Assembly (NCBI GenBank): GCA_029881805.1
Contig: JAOULW010000002.1
Span: 124,001-188,000, forward strand
DNA: 64,000 bases
Source of the DNA: Candidatus Bathyarchaeota archaeon
GTDB taxonomy: Archaea; Thermoproteota; Bathyarchaeia; Bathyarchaeales; Bathycorpusculaceae
Reading direction: 5' to 3'
In this document: piece by piece, positions 8,141 to 16,457 of the stretch
How positions within the stretch are numbered: the stretch's first letter is position 1
Layout: every line of letters begins with the position of its first letter
Notes under the pieces: model-generated
Told to the model about the DNA's origin: nothing
The model's database searches: none
What the model saw: only the letters and a program-made list of their open reading frames with translations
Translations under genes and position numbers: made by a program

Positions 8141-9436
8141 ATGACTGCTCACAACGTTCACCGCTTGCCCGGCATGGTATTAATCGATCACGAATTCAAT
8201 GTGCCACTGGATTACGCGCGACCCGATGAAAAGACAATTACTGTATTCGCTCGAGAGGCGGTTGCCAAAGACAAGGAAAATCATGACCTACCGTGGCTTG
8301 TCTTCTTTCAAGGCGGTCCTGGTTTTGGTGCCTTACGCCCAGAAGACAAAAGCGGTTGGTTGAAAAGGGCGCTGAAAGAATATCGGGTGTTGCTACTCGA
8401 CCAAAGGGGCACAGGTCGCAGCACACCGATCAACTACCAGACATTAGCGCGCTTTGAAACGCTGAATGAACAAGCTGATTACTTGAAGAACTTCCGTGCT
8501 GATTCGATCGTGCGCGATGCTGAATTGATACGCCGCAAGTTGATTGGAGAGAAAAATCGCTGGAGTGTGCTGGGGCAAAGCTACGGTGGGTTCTGCGTAA
8601 CTCATTATTTGTCCGCTGCGCCAGATGGTTTGAAAGAAGCAATAATAACTGGTGGCTTGCCGCCACTGAATCGCTCACCAGACGACGTGTATCGCGCTAC
8701 TTATCGAAGTGTGATCCACAAGAATCGACTTTACTATGAACGCTACCCTGATGATGTCGAACGCGTCCACGGAATAGTCGATTATTTAGCATCTCATGAA
8801 GTAGATCTGCCGGGCGGTGATCGACTATCACAGCGCCGTTTTCAACAACTCGGTGTCGCGTTCGGGTTTAGCACTGGTTTCGAAAAGGTTCATTATTTAC
8901 TTGAAGACGCTTTTCTGGGCGGCTCGGTTGATCGAGAGATTAGCTATAGTTTCCTGCGCGGTTTTGAAAACGCCTTTGCGTTTGAGACCAACCCGATATA
9001 CGCGATTTTGCACGAGTCAATATATTGCGAAGGAGTGGCCTCTAACTGGTCGGCTGAACGTGTTCGATCGGAGTTTCCTGAATTTCAGATCACACCCGAT
9101 AAGCCCGTGTTCCTCACTGGCGAGATGGTGTACCCATGGATGTTTGACGAATACAAGTATTTGCGCCCGTTGAAGAAAGCCGCAGAGATCTTGGCGACAT
9201 ATGGTGGTTGGTCGCATCTGTATGACAAGTCAGTACTGCAATCAAACACGGTTCCATGCGTTGCGGTCATTTACTATAACGACATGTATGTTGAGCGAAC
9301 TCTTTCTGAGGAGACAGCGCGGAACATTCGAGGCATAAAGTTGTGGGTGACAAACGAATACGAGCATGACGGCTTGCGCTCAAAGGGTGAGAAGGTACTG
9401 GAGCGTCTACTGAGCATGTTGCATGGAGAAATTTAA
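8141..9436 (+). CDS. Proline iminopeptidase-like alpha/beta hydrolase (S33)
   Basis: 431 aa from ATG 8141, which sits 9 nt after AAGGAG; ATG 8132 overlaps that site. It has the oxyanion motif FFQGGPGFG, LLLDQRGTGRS, the nucleophile elbow GQSYGGF, and a C-terminal EYEHDGLRSKG with the likely catalytic histidine. Length and motifs match bacterial S33 aminopeptidases that remove N-terminal proline. Arginine codons are mostly CGN here whereas neighbours favour AGA/AGG, so horizontal acquisition from bacteria is likely. It is divergent from PDO and cytosolic. Confidence 0.85.
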   Translation: MTAHNVHRLPGMVLIDHEFNVPLDYARPDEKTITVFAREAVAKDKENHDLPWLVFFQGGPGFGALRPEDKSGWLKRALKEYRVLLLDQRGTGRSTPINYQTLARFETLNEQADYLKNFRADSIVRDAELIRRKLIGEKNRWSVLGQSYGGFCVTHYLSAAPDGLKEAIITGGLPPLNRSPDDVYRATYRSVIHKNRLYYERYPDDVERVHGIVDYLASHEVDLPGGDRLSQRRFQQLGVAFGFSTGFEKVHYLLEDAFLGGSVDREISYSFLRGFENAFAFETNPIYAILHESIYCEGVASNWSAERVRSEFPEFQITPDKPVFLTGEMVYPWMFDEYKYLRPLKKAAEILATYGGWSHLYDKSVLQSNTVPCVAVIYYNDMYVERTLSEETARNIRGIKLWVTNEYEHDGLRSKGEKVLERLLSMLHGEI

Positions 9437-9474
9437 TAGCAGAGCTTCTATTGATTTAAGGGAGGCGAAGAGAT

Positions 9475-9891
9475 TTGGCAAAACTTCTCTCTAATGCAAA
9501 ATTGATTGAGGGCTTCAGAATAGATGTTGACGATGGAAGAGCGCATGCTTTATGCTTAGACTTAGAGCCTGACGCTGGAACTGATATGGGGCCGTCGGCT
9601 CTTGAACTATGCATAATGAGTCATGCAGGATGCTATGCAATAATTTTTGTCTGGACAGCTAACAAAATGAGAATTTCGTTAAGAGATTTGAAGGTTAAGG
9701 TGGAAGCCATTATATCTGAAGAAATAGGAACTGTTACTCAGGAGAAATTCGACATTATCGTAAAGGCTGATGCGCCTAAGGATAGAATCCAAAGGATCCA
9801 CGATGTGACACTGCGAAACTGCCCTGTTGGAAAGCTTTTTGAAAAAGCAGGGGTCAAGATAAGCTACAACTTGCGAATAGAGAGTGAATAG
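9475..9891 (+). CDS. OsmC/Ohr-family protein
   Basis: 138 aa. The two redox cysteines of the family are present in SHAGCYA (about residue 53) and RNCPVGKLFE (about residue 119), around the central helix. OsmC/Ohr enzymes reduce organic hydroperoxides using thiols. TTG start at 9475 behind GGGAGG. It may be co-transcribed with the S33 peptidase (38-bp gap). Confidence 0.85.
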   Translation: MAKLLSNAKLIEGFRIDVDDGRAHALCLDLEPDAGTDMGPSALELCIMSHAGCYAIIFVWTANKMRISLRDLKVKVEAIISEEIGTVTQEKFDIIVKADAPKDRIQRIHDVTLRNCPVGKLFEKAGVKISYNLRIESE

Positions 9892-9921
9892 TCTCCTAGA
9901 TTTTTCTTGAATTCTGAGGAG

Positions 9922-12015
9922 TTACCCGGGGAATGGGCATGTTTTTGTTGGACATCCACCTGCATATTCTGATTCTGCTGAGACAAATTTTCCCTCTTTA
10001 GCCTTGACTTCTCCTATATAGAGGACCTGTTCTGGCCTGCTTCCGTACCGAAAAATTGTCACTCCTTTGCACTTCAGTTTCCAGGCTAAATCATAAACTT
10101 TTTTGACGTCGTCGACGCTTGCATTAGAAGGCATATTAACGGTTTTTGAAACTGCATTGTCAGTGTATTTCTGGAAGGCAGCCTGCATTTTCACGTGCCA
10201 TTCCGGCGCAATGTCTAAGGCTGTGACGAAAAGCTTTTTCGCGTCTTCTGGGACCGCCGCGATCTTTTGAACGGAACCTGTCCTTGCTATTTCTTCGAGG
10301 ATTTCAGCGCTGTAGAACCCTCTTTTTTTGGCCATCGTCTCGAACAAGGGGTTGGTTTCGAAGAGTCTTGTTCCGCTCAGAACGTTTCTTATGAACGATA
10401 TTGCGAATATAGGTTCAATCCCTGAAGAGCAGCCGGCTATTATGCTTATGCTTCCGGTCGGCGCTATCGTCGTCACTGTTGCGTTTCTCATGAATTTGTG
10501 CTTGTCTTTCCAGATGCTCTTTTCAAAGTTTGGGAAGGATCCGCGTTCTTCGCCGATCTCTATTGATTTCTTGTGGGCTTCTTCTTGGATGAATTTCATC
10601 AGCTTCTCGGCCAACGTCAAAGCTTCCTCAGAGTCGTAGCGGATGCCAAGTTTTATGAGCATGTCTGCAAAACCCATGACGCCTAGACCGATTTTTCTGT
10701 TGGCTCTGGTTATCGCTTCTGTCTCTTTCAAAGGATATTCGTTTGCGTCTACAACGTTGTCAAGAAAGTGAACGCTGTTTCTGACGGTTTCTTTTAGTCT
10801 TTCCCAGTTTATTTTTCCGTTTTCGACCATCCTTGAAAGGTTTATTGAACCCAGATTGCAGGATTCGAAGGGAAGCAGTGGCTGTTCTCCGCACGGGTTT
10901 GTTGACTCTATCCTTCCTAGCGCAGGGGTCGAGTTGTGTCTGTTGATTTCGTCAATGAAAACGACTCCGGGGTCTCCGCTTTCCCAAGCAGATGTTGCAA
11001 TCAAGTCCCAAATTTCTTTGGCTCCAAGTTTTCCAGTTTTTTCTTTGTTCCTTGGGTTGATCAGCCAATATTCCCCATCTTCTTCTAGAGTTTTCATAAA
11101 ATCGTCAGTAATGGCCACAGAGATGTTAAAGTTTGAAAGGAATCCGGACTTTTGCTTTGAAGTTATGAACTCACCAATGTCAGGGTGATCAACTCTCAAA
11201 ATTCCCATCATGGCGCCTCTTCTTTTTCCTCCAGCCTTTATGATTTCGGTGGCTGTGTCGAAGACGCGCATGAAACTCACTGGACCCGATGCTACTCCCT
11301 TGGTTGACATGACGATGTCTCCTTTTGGTCTTAGTCCAGAAAAGTCGAAGCCTACTCCACCTCCGCTTTTTTCGATCAAAGCCGTGTTTTTCACTGCTCC
11401 GAAAATTCCTTCCAACGAGTCCTCAACGGGTAAGACGAAACATGCGGATAGTTGACCTAGTTTGGTTCCTGCGTTGAAAAGGGTTGGAGAGTTAGGGACA
11501 AATTCAAGTCTTGTCATCATTTTGTAGAAAGTTTTTTCGCATTCCTCTGAGGCCTCGCCGTAATTCTTGTCGATTCTGGCTATGGCTTTTGCAATTCTGG
11601 TAAACATTTTAGCGGGTGTTTCTATGATTCTTTCCATTTCATCCTTCAAAAGGTACCTTCTGTTCAGAACTTCCATGGCGTTCACGGTTAGTTTTGGCTC
11701 TACTATTCCAAGCTTTCCTCTTAGTTCCCTTATTTCCTCTTTCTTCTTCCTGAAAGCCTCATACTCAAATGCGACTTTTTCGGAGCCTCTCTTCTTCAAA
11801 ACTTCTATAACGGCGTCCTGAGCGTCTTCAACAGAGGGAATTTTACCTTCAAGTCTTTCCTCTAATAGTCTAACCACGTCTCTCGTTACGCGTTCAGCTT
11901 TCTCTCCATTCCCAAGCTCAACTGCAATGAAAGCTTTGTGAATGGCATTTCTAATTCGGCCAGAGTCAAAATCGACAATTCTTCCGTCTCTTTTCCTTAT
12001 TTGCGTGATTGGCAT
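9922..12015 (-). CDS. nrdJ: Adenosylcobalamin-dependent (class II) ribonucleotide reductase
   Basis: 697 aa. N-terminal ATP-cone (ITQIRKRDGRIVDFDSGRIRNAI), then the catalytic barrel with LEFVPNSPTLFNAGTKLGQL, SACFVLPVEDS, EKSGGGVGFDFSGLRPKGD, the finger loop NPCGEQPLLPFESCNLGS and APTGSIS. The C-terminal GGCPTKTCPFPG supplies the cysteine pair that re-reduces the active site. It makes deoxyribonucleotides without oxygen, using B12. Single gene with an ATG start; the size fits compact archaeal NrdJ. Confidence 0.95.
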   Translation of the reverse strand: MPITQIRKRDGRIVDFDSGRIRNAIHKAFIAVELGNGEKAERVTRDVVRLLEERLEGKIPSVEDAQDAVIEVLKKRGSEKVAFEYEAFRKKKEEIRELRGKLGIVEPKLTVNAMEVLNRRYLLKDEMERIIETPAKMFTRIAKAIARIDKNYGEASEECEKTFYKMMTRLEFVPNSPTLFNAGTKLGQLSACFVLPVEDSLEGIFGAVKNTALIEKSGGGVGFDFSGLRPKGDIVMSTKGVASGPVSFMRVFDTATEIIKAGGKRRGAMMGILRVDHPDIGEFITSKQKSGFLSNFNISVAITDDFMKTLEEDGEYWLINPRNKEKTGKLGAKEIWDLIATSAWESGDPGVVFIDEINRHNSTPALGRIESTNPCGEQPLLPFESCNLGSINLSRMVENGKINWERLKETVRNSVHFLDNVVDANEYPLKETEAITRANRKIGLGVMGFADMLIKLGIRYDSEEALTLAEKLMKFIQEEAHKKSIEIGEERGSFPNFEKSIWKDKHKFMRNATVTTIAPTGSISIIAGCSSGIEPIFAISFIRNVLSGTRLFETNPLFETMAKKRGFYSAEILEEIARTGSVQKIAAVPEDAKKLFVTALDIAPEWHVKMQAAFQKYTDNAVSKTVNMPSNASVDDVKKVYDLAWKLKCKGVTIFRYGSRPEQVLYIGEVKAKEGKFVSAESEYAGGCPTKTCPFPG

Positions 12016-12127
12016 AGATACTCAATCGAGTTATTGCCTTTGAATACGATATAAACTTTTGAAAACTAGCATAGACCACTTGGCTAGTCATATTCGCAAT
12101 GCTTTATACTGGCTCTGATTTGTTTCT

Positions 12128-12289
12128 TTATGCCTTTTTTATGAATTGATCTTTTGGGACCCCGCAAACTGGGCAAACCCAGTCTTCTGGCAATGCTTCG
12201 AAGGGAGTTCCCGGGTTTATGCCGTGCTCTGGGTCTCCTACTTCCGGATCGTATATGTAGCTGCAGACGGTGCATTCCCATTTATCCAT
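12128..12289 (-). CDS. Rubredoxin
   Basis: 53 aa (start ATG 12289, stop 12128): [19 protein letters not shown], then [17 protein letters not shown]. Both CxxC iron-binding knuckles and the YxYDP and PEDW signatures of rubredoxin are present. It is a one-electron carrier, probably serving oxidant-reducing enzymes such as flavodiiron or rubrerythrin-type proteins. A TTTAAATA-type promoter lies about 12331-12341 on the same strand. Confidence 0.97.
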   Translation of the reverse strand: MDKWECTVCSYIYDPEVGDPEHGINPGTPFEALPEDWVCPVCGVPKDQFIKKA

Positions 12290-12479
12290 GTGCAAGCCCT
12301 CTTTCGGTTGAAAAGTTTTATCGACCCAGCTTATTTAAAGTCTACCACAGTCTGGTGCCCCTGCGTGACGTGGAAGATTTCGTTAGAAAGCTAGGGAAAA
12401 ACTGCGCGTGTCATGGATAAGGGCTATGGATTCTTGGTGGAATTAGTTGTGAAAAACAGATGATGAAGTGGGAGAGAAT

Positions 12480-13223
12480 TCACTGACTTCTGAGTTTGGT
12501 GAGTTGTTCGTTCAATATGGACTCCATTCTGTTCAAATGGACATTGATGATTCTGTGGCCGTGTTTTGCTGAAGCGTGTTCTCGGGGGTCTTTTCCTATG
12601 ATGCCTATTGGGCGTTTTTTGTCTTTTGGCAGGTTTTTCATGTGGACGAGGTCGGGATGCAGTGCCATCATGATTGATGTTTCGTTTGCTGCGGCGTGAT
12701 CGTATTGAAATTCCGTGGATTCTTCCCTTTCGTGCTTGTTTCGCCATATTGTCAGTATGGCGAGGTCATACTTTTTCCCTAGTGATTTACTGTTCTTGAC
12801 GAAATGGTTTGTTGAAGGGCCATGTCCGTGGGCGACCACGATCTTGAACCCTGCTCGGCGGAGCTGCTTGAGCACTGCTTCAACTAGGTCTGAGAATAGT
12901 TGGTTTGGCACCCAGTATGCGCTTCCTTTGAGCTGTTGGGGTGGGTTTGGGACGTGCTTGGTTAGGTCCATGCCGTAATACTCGGCTCCGTTGACTTCCT
13001 TCATGTTGTCTGGTCCGATGAAAAGCGGTGGCAGAACTATGCCGCCGACGCGTTTCGCGAGTTGTATGAAAAAGCTTTGGCTTTGGAGGAAATCGCTTCC
13101 CAACGGTAGATGTGGCCCGTGCCACTCGAGAGTTCCCAGGGGAAGATACGCTATTGGCGTAGCTTTGATGCGGGACTCGAAGTCAGCTGGCGTCAATTTC
13201 TCGTAAAGCGTTTCTTCAGCCAT
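12480..13223 (-). CDS. Creatininase-family amidohydrolase
   Basis: 247 aa. Metal-site motifs of the creatininase fold are visible: AYLPLGTLEWHGPHLPLGSD (Glu, His and Asp ligands), VVAHGHGPS (His ligands) and DHAAANETSIMMAL (Glu). The family includes creatininase, FAPy deformylase and mycofactocin MftE, so the substrate is open. The usual NGHGGN is AHGHGP here. Single gene; the start precedes the LYEKLTPADF region. Confidence 0.85.
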   Translation of the reverse strand: MAEETLYEKLTPADFESRIKATPIAYLPLGTLEWHGPHLPLGSDFLQSQSFFIQLAKRVGGIVLPPLFIGPDNMKEVNGAEYYGMDLTKHVPNPPQQLKGSAYWVPNQLFSDLVEAVLKQLRRAGFKIVVAHGHGPSTNHFVKNSKSLGKKYDLAILTIWRNKHEREESTEFQYDHAAANETSIMMALHPDLVHMKNLPKDKKRPIGIIGKDPREHASAKHGHRIINVHLNRMESILNEQLTKLRSQ

Positions 13224-13517
13224 CTAGTATCAACTCCTGTGACATTACAATATTGGCTCAATCCTTGGTTCACGCCCTTCGCTTTTAGTCCTTGGGAGTT
13301 ATTGTTCAAATAGCTTTCCGTTGATTCATGAACCTGCCGCAGAATCTTGCCTGACCCTAGCTTATCTAGACCCTTACCCCCTAGGTTTTTTTGAGCAAGA
13401 AAACTTGCTCACACGCTGCGAACTACGATTTTGTTTCAGATTTAATACACAGCTAGAAACCTAAGTAAACATGTACTTTCTTCAAAAAGGGCTGACGTGT
13501 TGGTTGTAACGCCATCA

Positions 13518-13560
13518 GAACTGGAAACATCTCCCGCAACTTCCATTTTCTCTTTCAGAG
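13518..13560 (-). repeat. tRNA-3'-like repeat, copy 1 (core only)
   Basis: Read on the reverse strand it gives GAAAGAGAAAATGGAAGTTG, then CGGGAGATGTTTCC. This matches the core of the dispersed element (purine tract, GTTGCGGG, GAyATCTCC). The T-loop half has decayed. Confidence 0.55.
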
Positions 13561-13770
13561 ATTTATGGCATTTCATTCAACATTTACTCAGGTTAATGCC
13601 TGACTTCTGCACCTGACATTTCTACACTTTGTCAATTGCAGCAGATGTTGATTGCCTGAAATCGCCGCTGACTGCTTCCTAGTATTCTTTTCCACACTTT
13701 AAGATGGTCTTGTCTCGGCGGTGCAGAACATTCTCAGACCTTTGATGGCTTCTCCTTCTCGGGGGTGCTT

Positions 13771-13787
13771 CGCCAAATCATTTGGCG
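13771..13787. repeat. Perfect palindrome CGCCAAAT-C-ATTTGGCG
   Basis: 8-bp arms around a single base, in non-coding DNA about 60 bp upstream of the DUF998-like gene. It could be an operator or a cruciform relic. Confidence 0.4.
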
Positions 13788-13848
13788 AGGAAGTCAAGGA
13801 ACACGATTCGCACAAGTTTTATCTGTCCTTGAAGCAAAATAACAATAT

Positions 13849-14472
13849 ATGGCACCTCCCGATGGAAAAATGGCGGGGATTCTCTTTTTCATCGCAGTCA
13901 CACAGTTCACCTTGTGTTTTATCGTTGCGGAAGCGCTATATCCTGGCTATAGCGTTTCTGACAATTACATAAGCGACCTTGGCATCGGACCTTCCTCAAT
14001 GATCTTCAACCCTTCCATCTTCCTTCTGGGGCTTTTATCAATCATCGGAGCGTACTTCCTGCCGCACACCATTAATTTTAGAGCTTTGACCGTGCTACTC
14101 GTCTTAATGGCAATTGGAGCCATGGGTGTTGGCGTCTTCACGAAAGACTTTGCCACAATTCACGGTGCCGTATCTTTAATGGCTTTTGTGTTCGGCGGGC
14201 TGTCGGCCATAGCCTCGTTCAAAGTGTTGAAGATGCCTTTGTCTGTGATCAGCGTGATACTGGGTTTGATGACGCTTGGAGCGTTGGCTCTCTTCACAGG
14301 TGGTCTCTTAACAAGTGGCCTCTCCTCAAGCATCGAGGCGCCAGCCAGCGATTTCTTCTTGGGTATAGGTCCTGGAGGAATGGAACGAATGATCGTCTAT
14401 CCAATGCTCATTTGGCTCGCTGGATTCAGTGGACACCTAATTGCGCTGTCGGAGATAAGCACCCAGAAATAA
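13849..14472 (+). CDS. DUF998-type integral membrane protein
   Basis: 207 aa with about six hydrophobic spans. The first-loop signature AEALYPGYSVSDNYISDLG and the SxxIFNxxIFLLGLL region match DUF998 membrane proteins; the YxxxxNYISDLG motif is typical. The later part has FTKDFATIHGAVSLMAFVFGG. Function unknown. The start may be the ATG seven codons in (13870, MAGILFF). Confidence 0.8.
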   Translation: MAPPDGKMAGILFFIAVTQFTLCFIVAEALYPGYSVSDNYISDLGIGPSSMIFNPSIFLLGLLSIIGAYFLPHTINFRALTVLLVLMAIGAMGVGVFTKDFATIHGAVSLMAFVFGGLSAIASFKVLKMPLSVISVILGLMTLGALALFTGGLLTSGLSSSIEAPASDFFLGIGPGGMERMIVYPMLIWLAGFSGHLIALSEISTQK

Positions 14473-14568
14473 CCGCAGCATGCATGCAATATGTCTGCGA
14501 CCTAAACGATGTAAAGTGCTTCAGAAAGCGCAAGTTAGATATGAAAAACTAACCGTAATCCTTAGTTC

Positions 14569-14616
14569 TACCCTGAAGTGGAGATATCTCCCGCAAACCT
14601 CCCTTTTTCTGTTCTT
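14569..14616 (-). repeat. tRNA-3'-like repeat, copy 2 (core only)
   Basis: On the reverse strand the core reads GTTTGCGGGAGATATCTCC, preceded by AACAGAAAAAGGGAG. Its centre is the perfect palindrome GGAGATATCTCC. No T-arm-like half follows. It lies between two convergent genes. Confidence 0.7.
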
Positions 14617-14683
14617 TAGTCTCGAAGAAATGCGCATGCCGTTTTATTGGTATGGAGGTTCAAGTTGAAAATGGTTTTTGGAT

Positions 14684-16156
14684 CTATCTAAGCGAGTATT
14701 TTTCTCCGGCTTTCTTCACTATGTTCACCAGGAAGTCGAAGTCTTGTTTTTTGCTTCGGTGGTTGACACAGCAGGCGCGCAGCATATATTTGCCTTTGAT
14801 TGTTGTGTCGGAAATCATCCAGAATGACCTTTGGTTGAGTTCGCTGCAGATCTTCTCGTTCAGTTTCTCTAGCTCTGGTTCAGTGAGGCCTTTTGGCTTG
14901 TAGCGGAAGCATACGACGTTGGAGACTACTGGAGCAGTAATCTCCATTTCAGGTTCCTTCCTGATTAGTTCAGTCAGATAGTTTATTTGGTCAATGTTCT
15001 GCTGGATTAGGTTGCTGTATTTGTTCTTGCCGTAGGCTCTGAGGAGCATGTACGCTTTGAGGCTGGTGAAGTTTCTGGATAGTGGAAGAGCTAGGTTGTG
15101 AGGGTCGGTTGTTTGATCTTCGAGTTTATCAAGTGACGATTTAAGGTATTTCGCTTCATGACCGTAGACAAAGGTGCTGTAGTGAGCGAGTCGGTCTTTG
15201 ACGAGTGTGCATCCAATACTGTACGGCATGTACATCCACTTGTGGAGATCTACGGCTAGAGAGTCTGCGCGTTCCATGCCGTCTGCGAGGTGTCTATGTG
15301 TCTTGGAGATTTTTACCCAGGCTCCAAAAGCGCCGTCCACGTGGAACCACATGTTTTCTTTCTTCGCCAAATCAGCTAAAGCGTTAAGATCGTCAAAGGC
15401 GCCGCTGTTCACAGTTCCAGCGCATCCGATTACGCAGAATGGATGGTTGTTTCGTTTTCTGTCATCTTCAATTGCTTTCTTTAATGCTTCGAGCCTTATT
15501 CTGCAGTTGTCGTCCGTTGGAATCCATCTTAGGGCTTCGTTTCCGAGGCCGAGAATCTCGACTGAACGCTCAAGACAGTGGTGAGTCTCATCGCTGCAGT
15601 AGAGGGCCATTCTTCGAGTGAGTCCTTGGACGCCTTTTGCTTTCATGTCAACGTCGGCTTTCGCGTTTCGGGCTACGGCTAATCCTGTGAAGTTAGCTTC
15701 TGAGCCGCCGCTTACGAGTACTCCGCCAGCTTCTTTTGGGAAGCCAAGCATCTCTTTGATCCAGTTGATTACTTGCTTGTGGACATATGCTTCTGCGAAA
15801 AAGGTTTCTTGGGCACCGTTCATACCAGTTCTTAGCATCTCGGTGAGCATTCCATAGGGGGAGCCTGTTCCGCCAACTACCCCCCAAAAACGTGGCCGCG
15901 TGATTGGAAGCGTGTAAGGCAGAATGCTTTGCTTGAATACCTGGTAAACCTTCTCTTCCCCTTCGCCTTCTTGTGTTAGAGGAACGCAAATCTCTTCTAT
16001 GGCTTTCTGGGTTGGAGCACCTGATGGTTCCGATCTGATATTCTGTAGGTATGTCAACATGTCGTCAAGCATTCGGTGACCGAGGGCCCTCATCTTTCCC
16101 CAATCTTCAGGGTCGAGCGTCTCCTCGCATAAACCGTCTTTTGCTTCTCGCTTCAT
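14684..16156 (-). CDS. Group II PLP-dependent amino-acid decarboxylase
   Basis: 490 aa. The PLP lysine is in VDLHKWMYMPY, with the cofactor aspartate in FHVDGAFGAWV, the GGSEANFTGL phosphate-binding loop and the DETHHCLERSVEILGLG region. The N-terminal LDPEDWGKMRALGHRMLDDM helix is typical of aromatic-L-amino-acid/tyrosine/tryptophan decarboxylases of this group. It releases CO2 from an amino acid to give an amine; the substrate cannot be decided by eye. It is longer than archaeal MfnA (about 380-400 aa), so it is probably not MfnA. Single gene. Confidence 0.88.
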   Translation of the reverse strand: MKREAKDGLCEETLDPEDWGKMRALGHRMLDDMLTYLQNIRSEPSGAPTQKAIEEICVPLTQEGEGEEKVYQVFKQSILPYTLPITRPRFWGVVGGTGSPYGMLTEMLRTGMNGAQETFFAEAYVHKQVINWIKEMLGFPKEAGGVLVSGGSEANFTGLAVARNAKADVDMKAKGVQGLTRRMALYCSDETHHCLERSVEILGLGNEALRWIPTDDNCRIRLEALKKAIEDDRKRNNHPFCVIGCAGTVNSGAFDDLNALADLAKKENMWFHVDGAFGAWVKISKTHRHLADGMERADSLAVDLHKWMYMPYSIGCTLVKDRLAHYSTFVYGHEAKYLKSSLDKLEDQTTDPHNLALPLSRNFTSLKAYMLLRAYGKNKYSNLIQQNIDQINYLTELIRKEPEMEITAPVVSNVVCFRYKPKGLTEPELEKLNEKICSELNQRSFWMISDTTIKGKYMLRACCVNHRSKKQDFDFLVNIVKKAGEKYSLR

Positions 16157-16457
16157 ACTTGCCGACCTCGCTGTTCACGGTGAACTAGAATCATTTCGCT
16201 AAAATAGCTTGTGTAGACGACAACGCAGATGTATGGCGAAAAGCTGAGGGAGAGATTGCAGCAGCAATTAGAACATGCCATCCTTTATTTTCTAAATCTC
16301 ACTCCATGTAAGCTCTCATTTCGCTACAATCGAACGCGTCTTCCTGGAAGTGTTCAATCCATTATAAGACTCATGATAATTGTAAAAGAATTAATAGAAT
16401 TTGGAAGGAACATCAGTATTAGACGTTAACCATGAAAAAAGGAAGGAAGATAACTTT
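16157..16457. other. Intergenic, no gene recognised
   Basis: About 300 bp. The short open frame at 16229-16429 has no recognisable motif or ribosome binding site and I do not call it. Confidence 0.4.

Larger units (their letters stand above)
13224..13848. other. Long non-coding stretch with repeat relics
   Basis: About 620 bp without a convincing ORF. It contains the most degenerate copy of the tRNA-like repeat (13518-13560) and a perfect palindrome at 13771-13787. The downstream gene starts at 13849 or at its internal ATG at 13870. Confidence 0.5.

Noticed and set aside
12154-12420. Forward-strand open frame over the rubredoxin
   Set aside because: The reverse strand encodes an unmistakable rubredoxin with both CxxC knuckles.
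16229-16429. 66-codon open frame
   Set aside because: No ribosome binding site, motif or protein-like composition.
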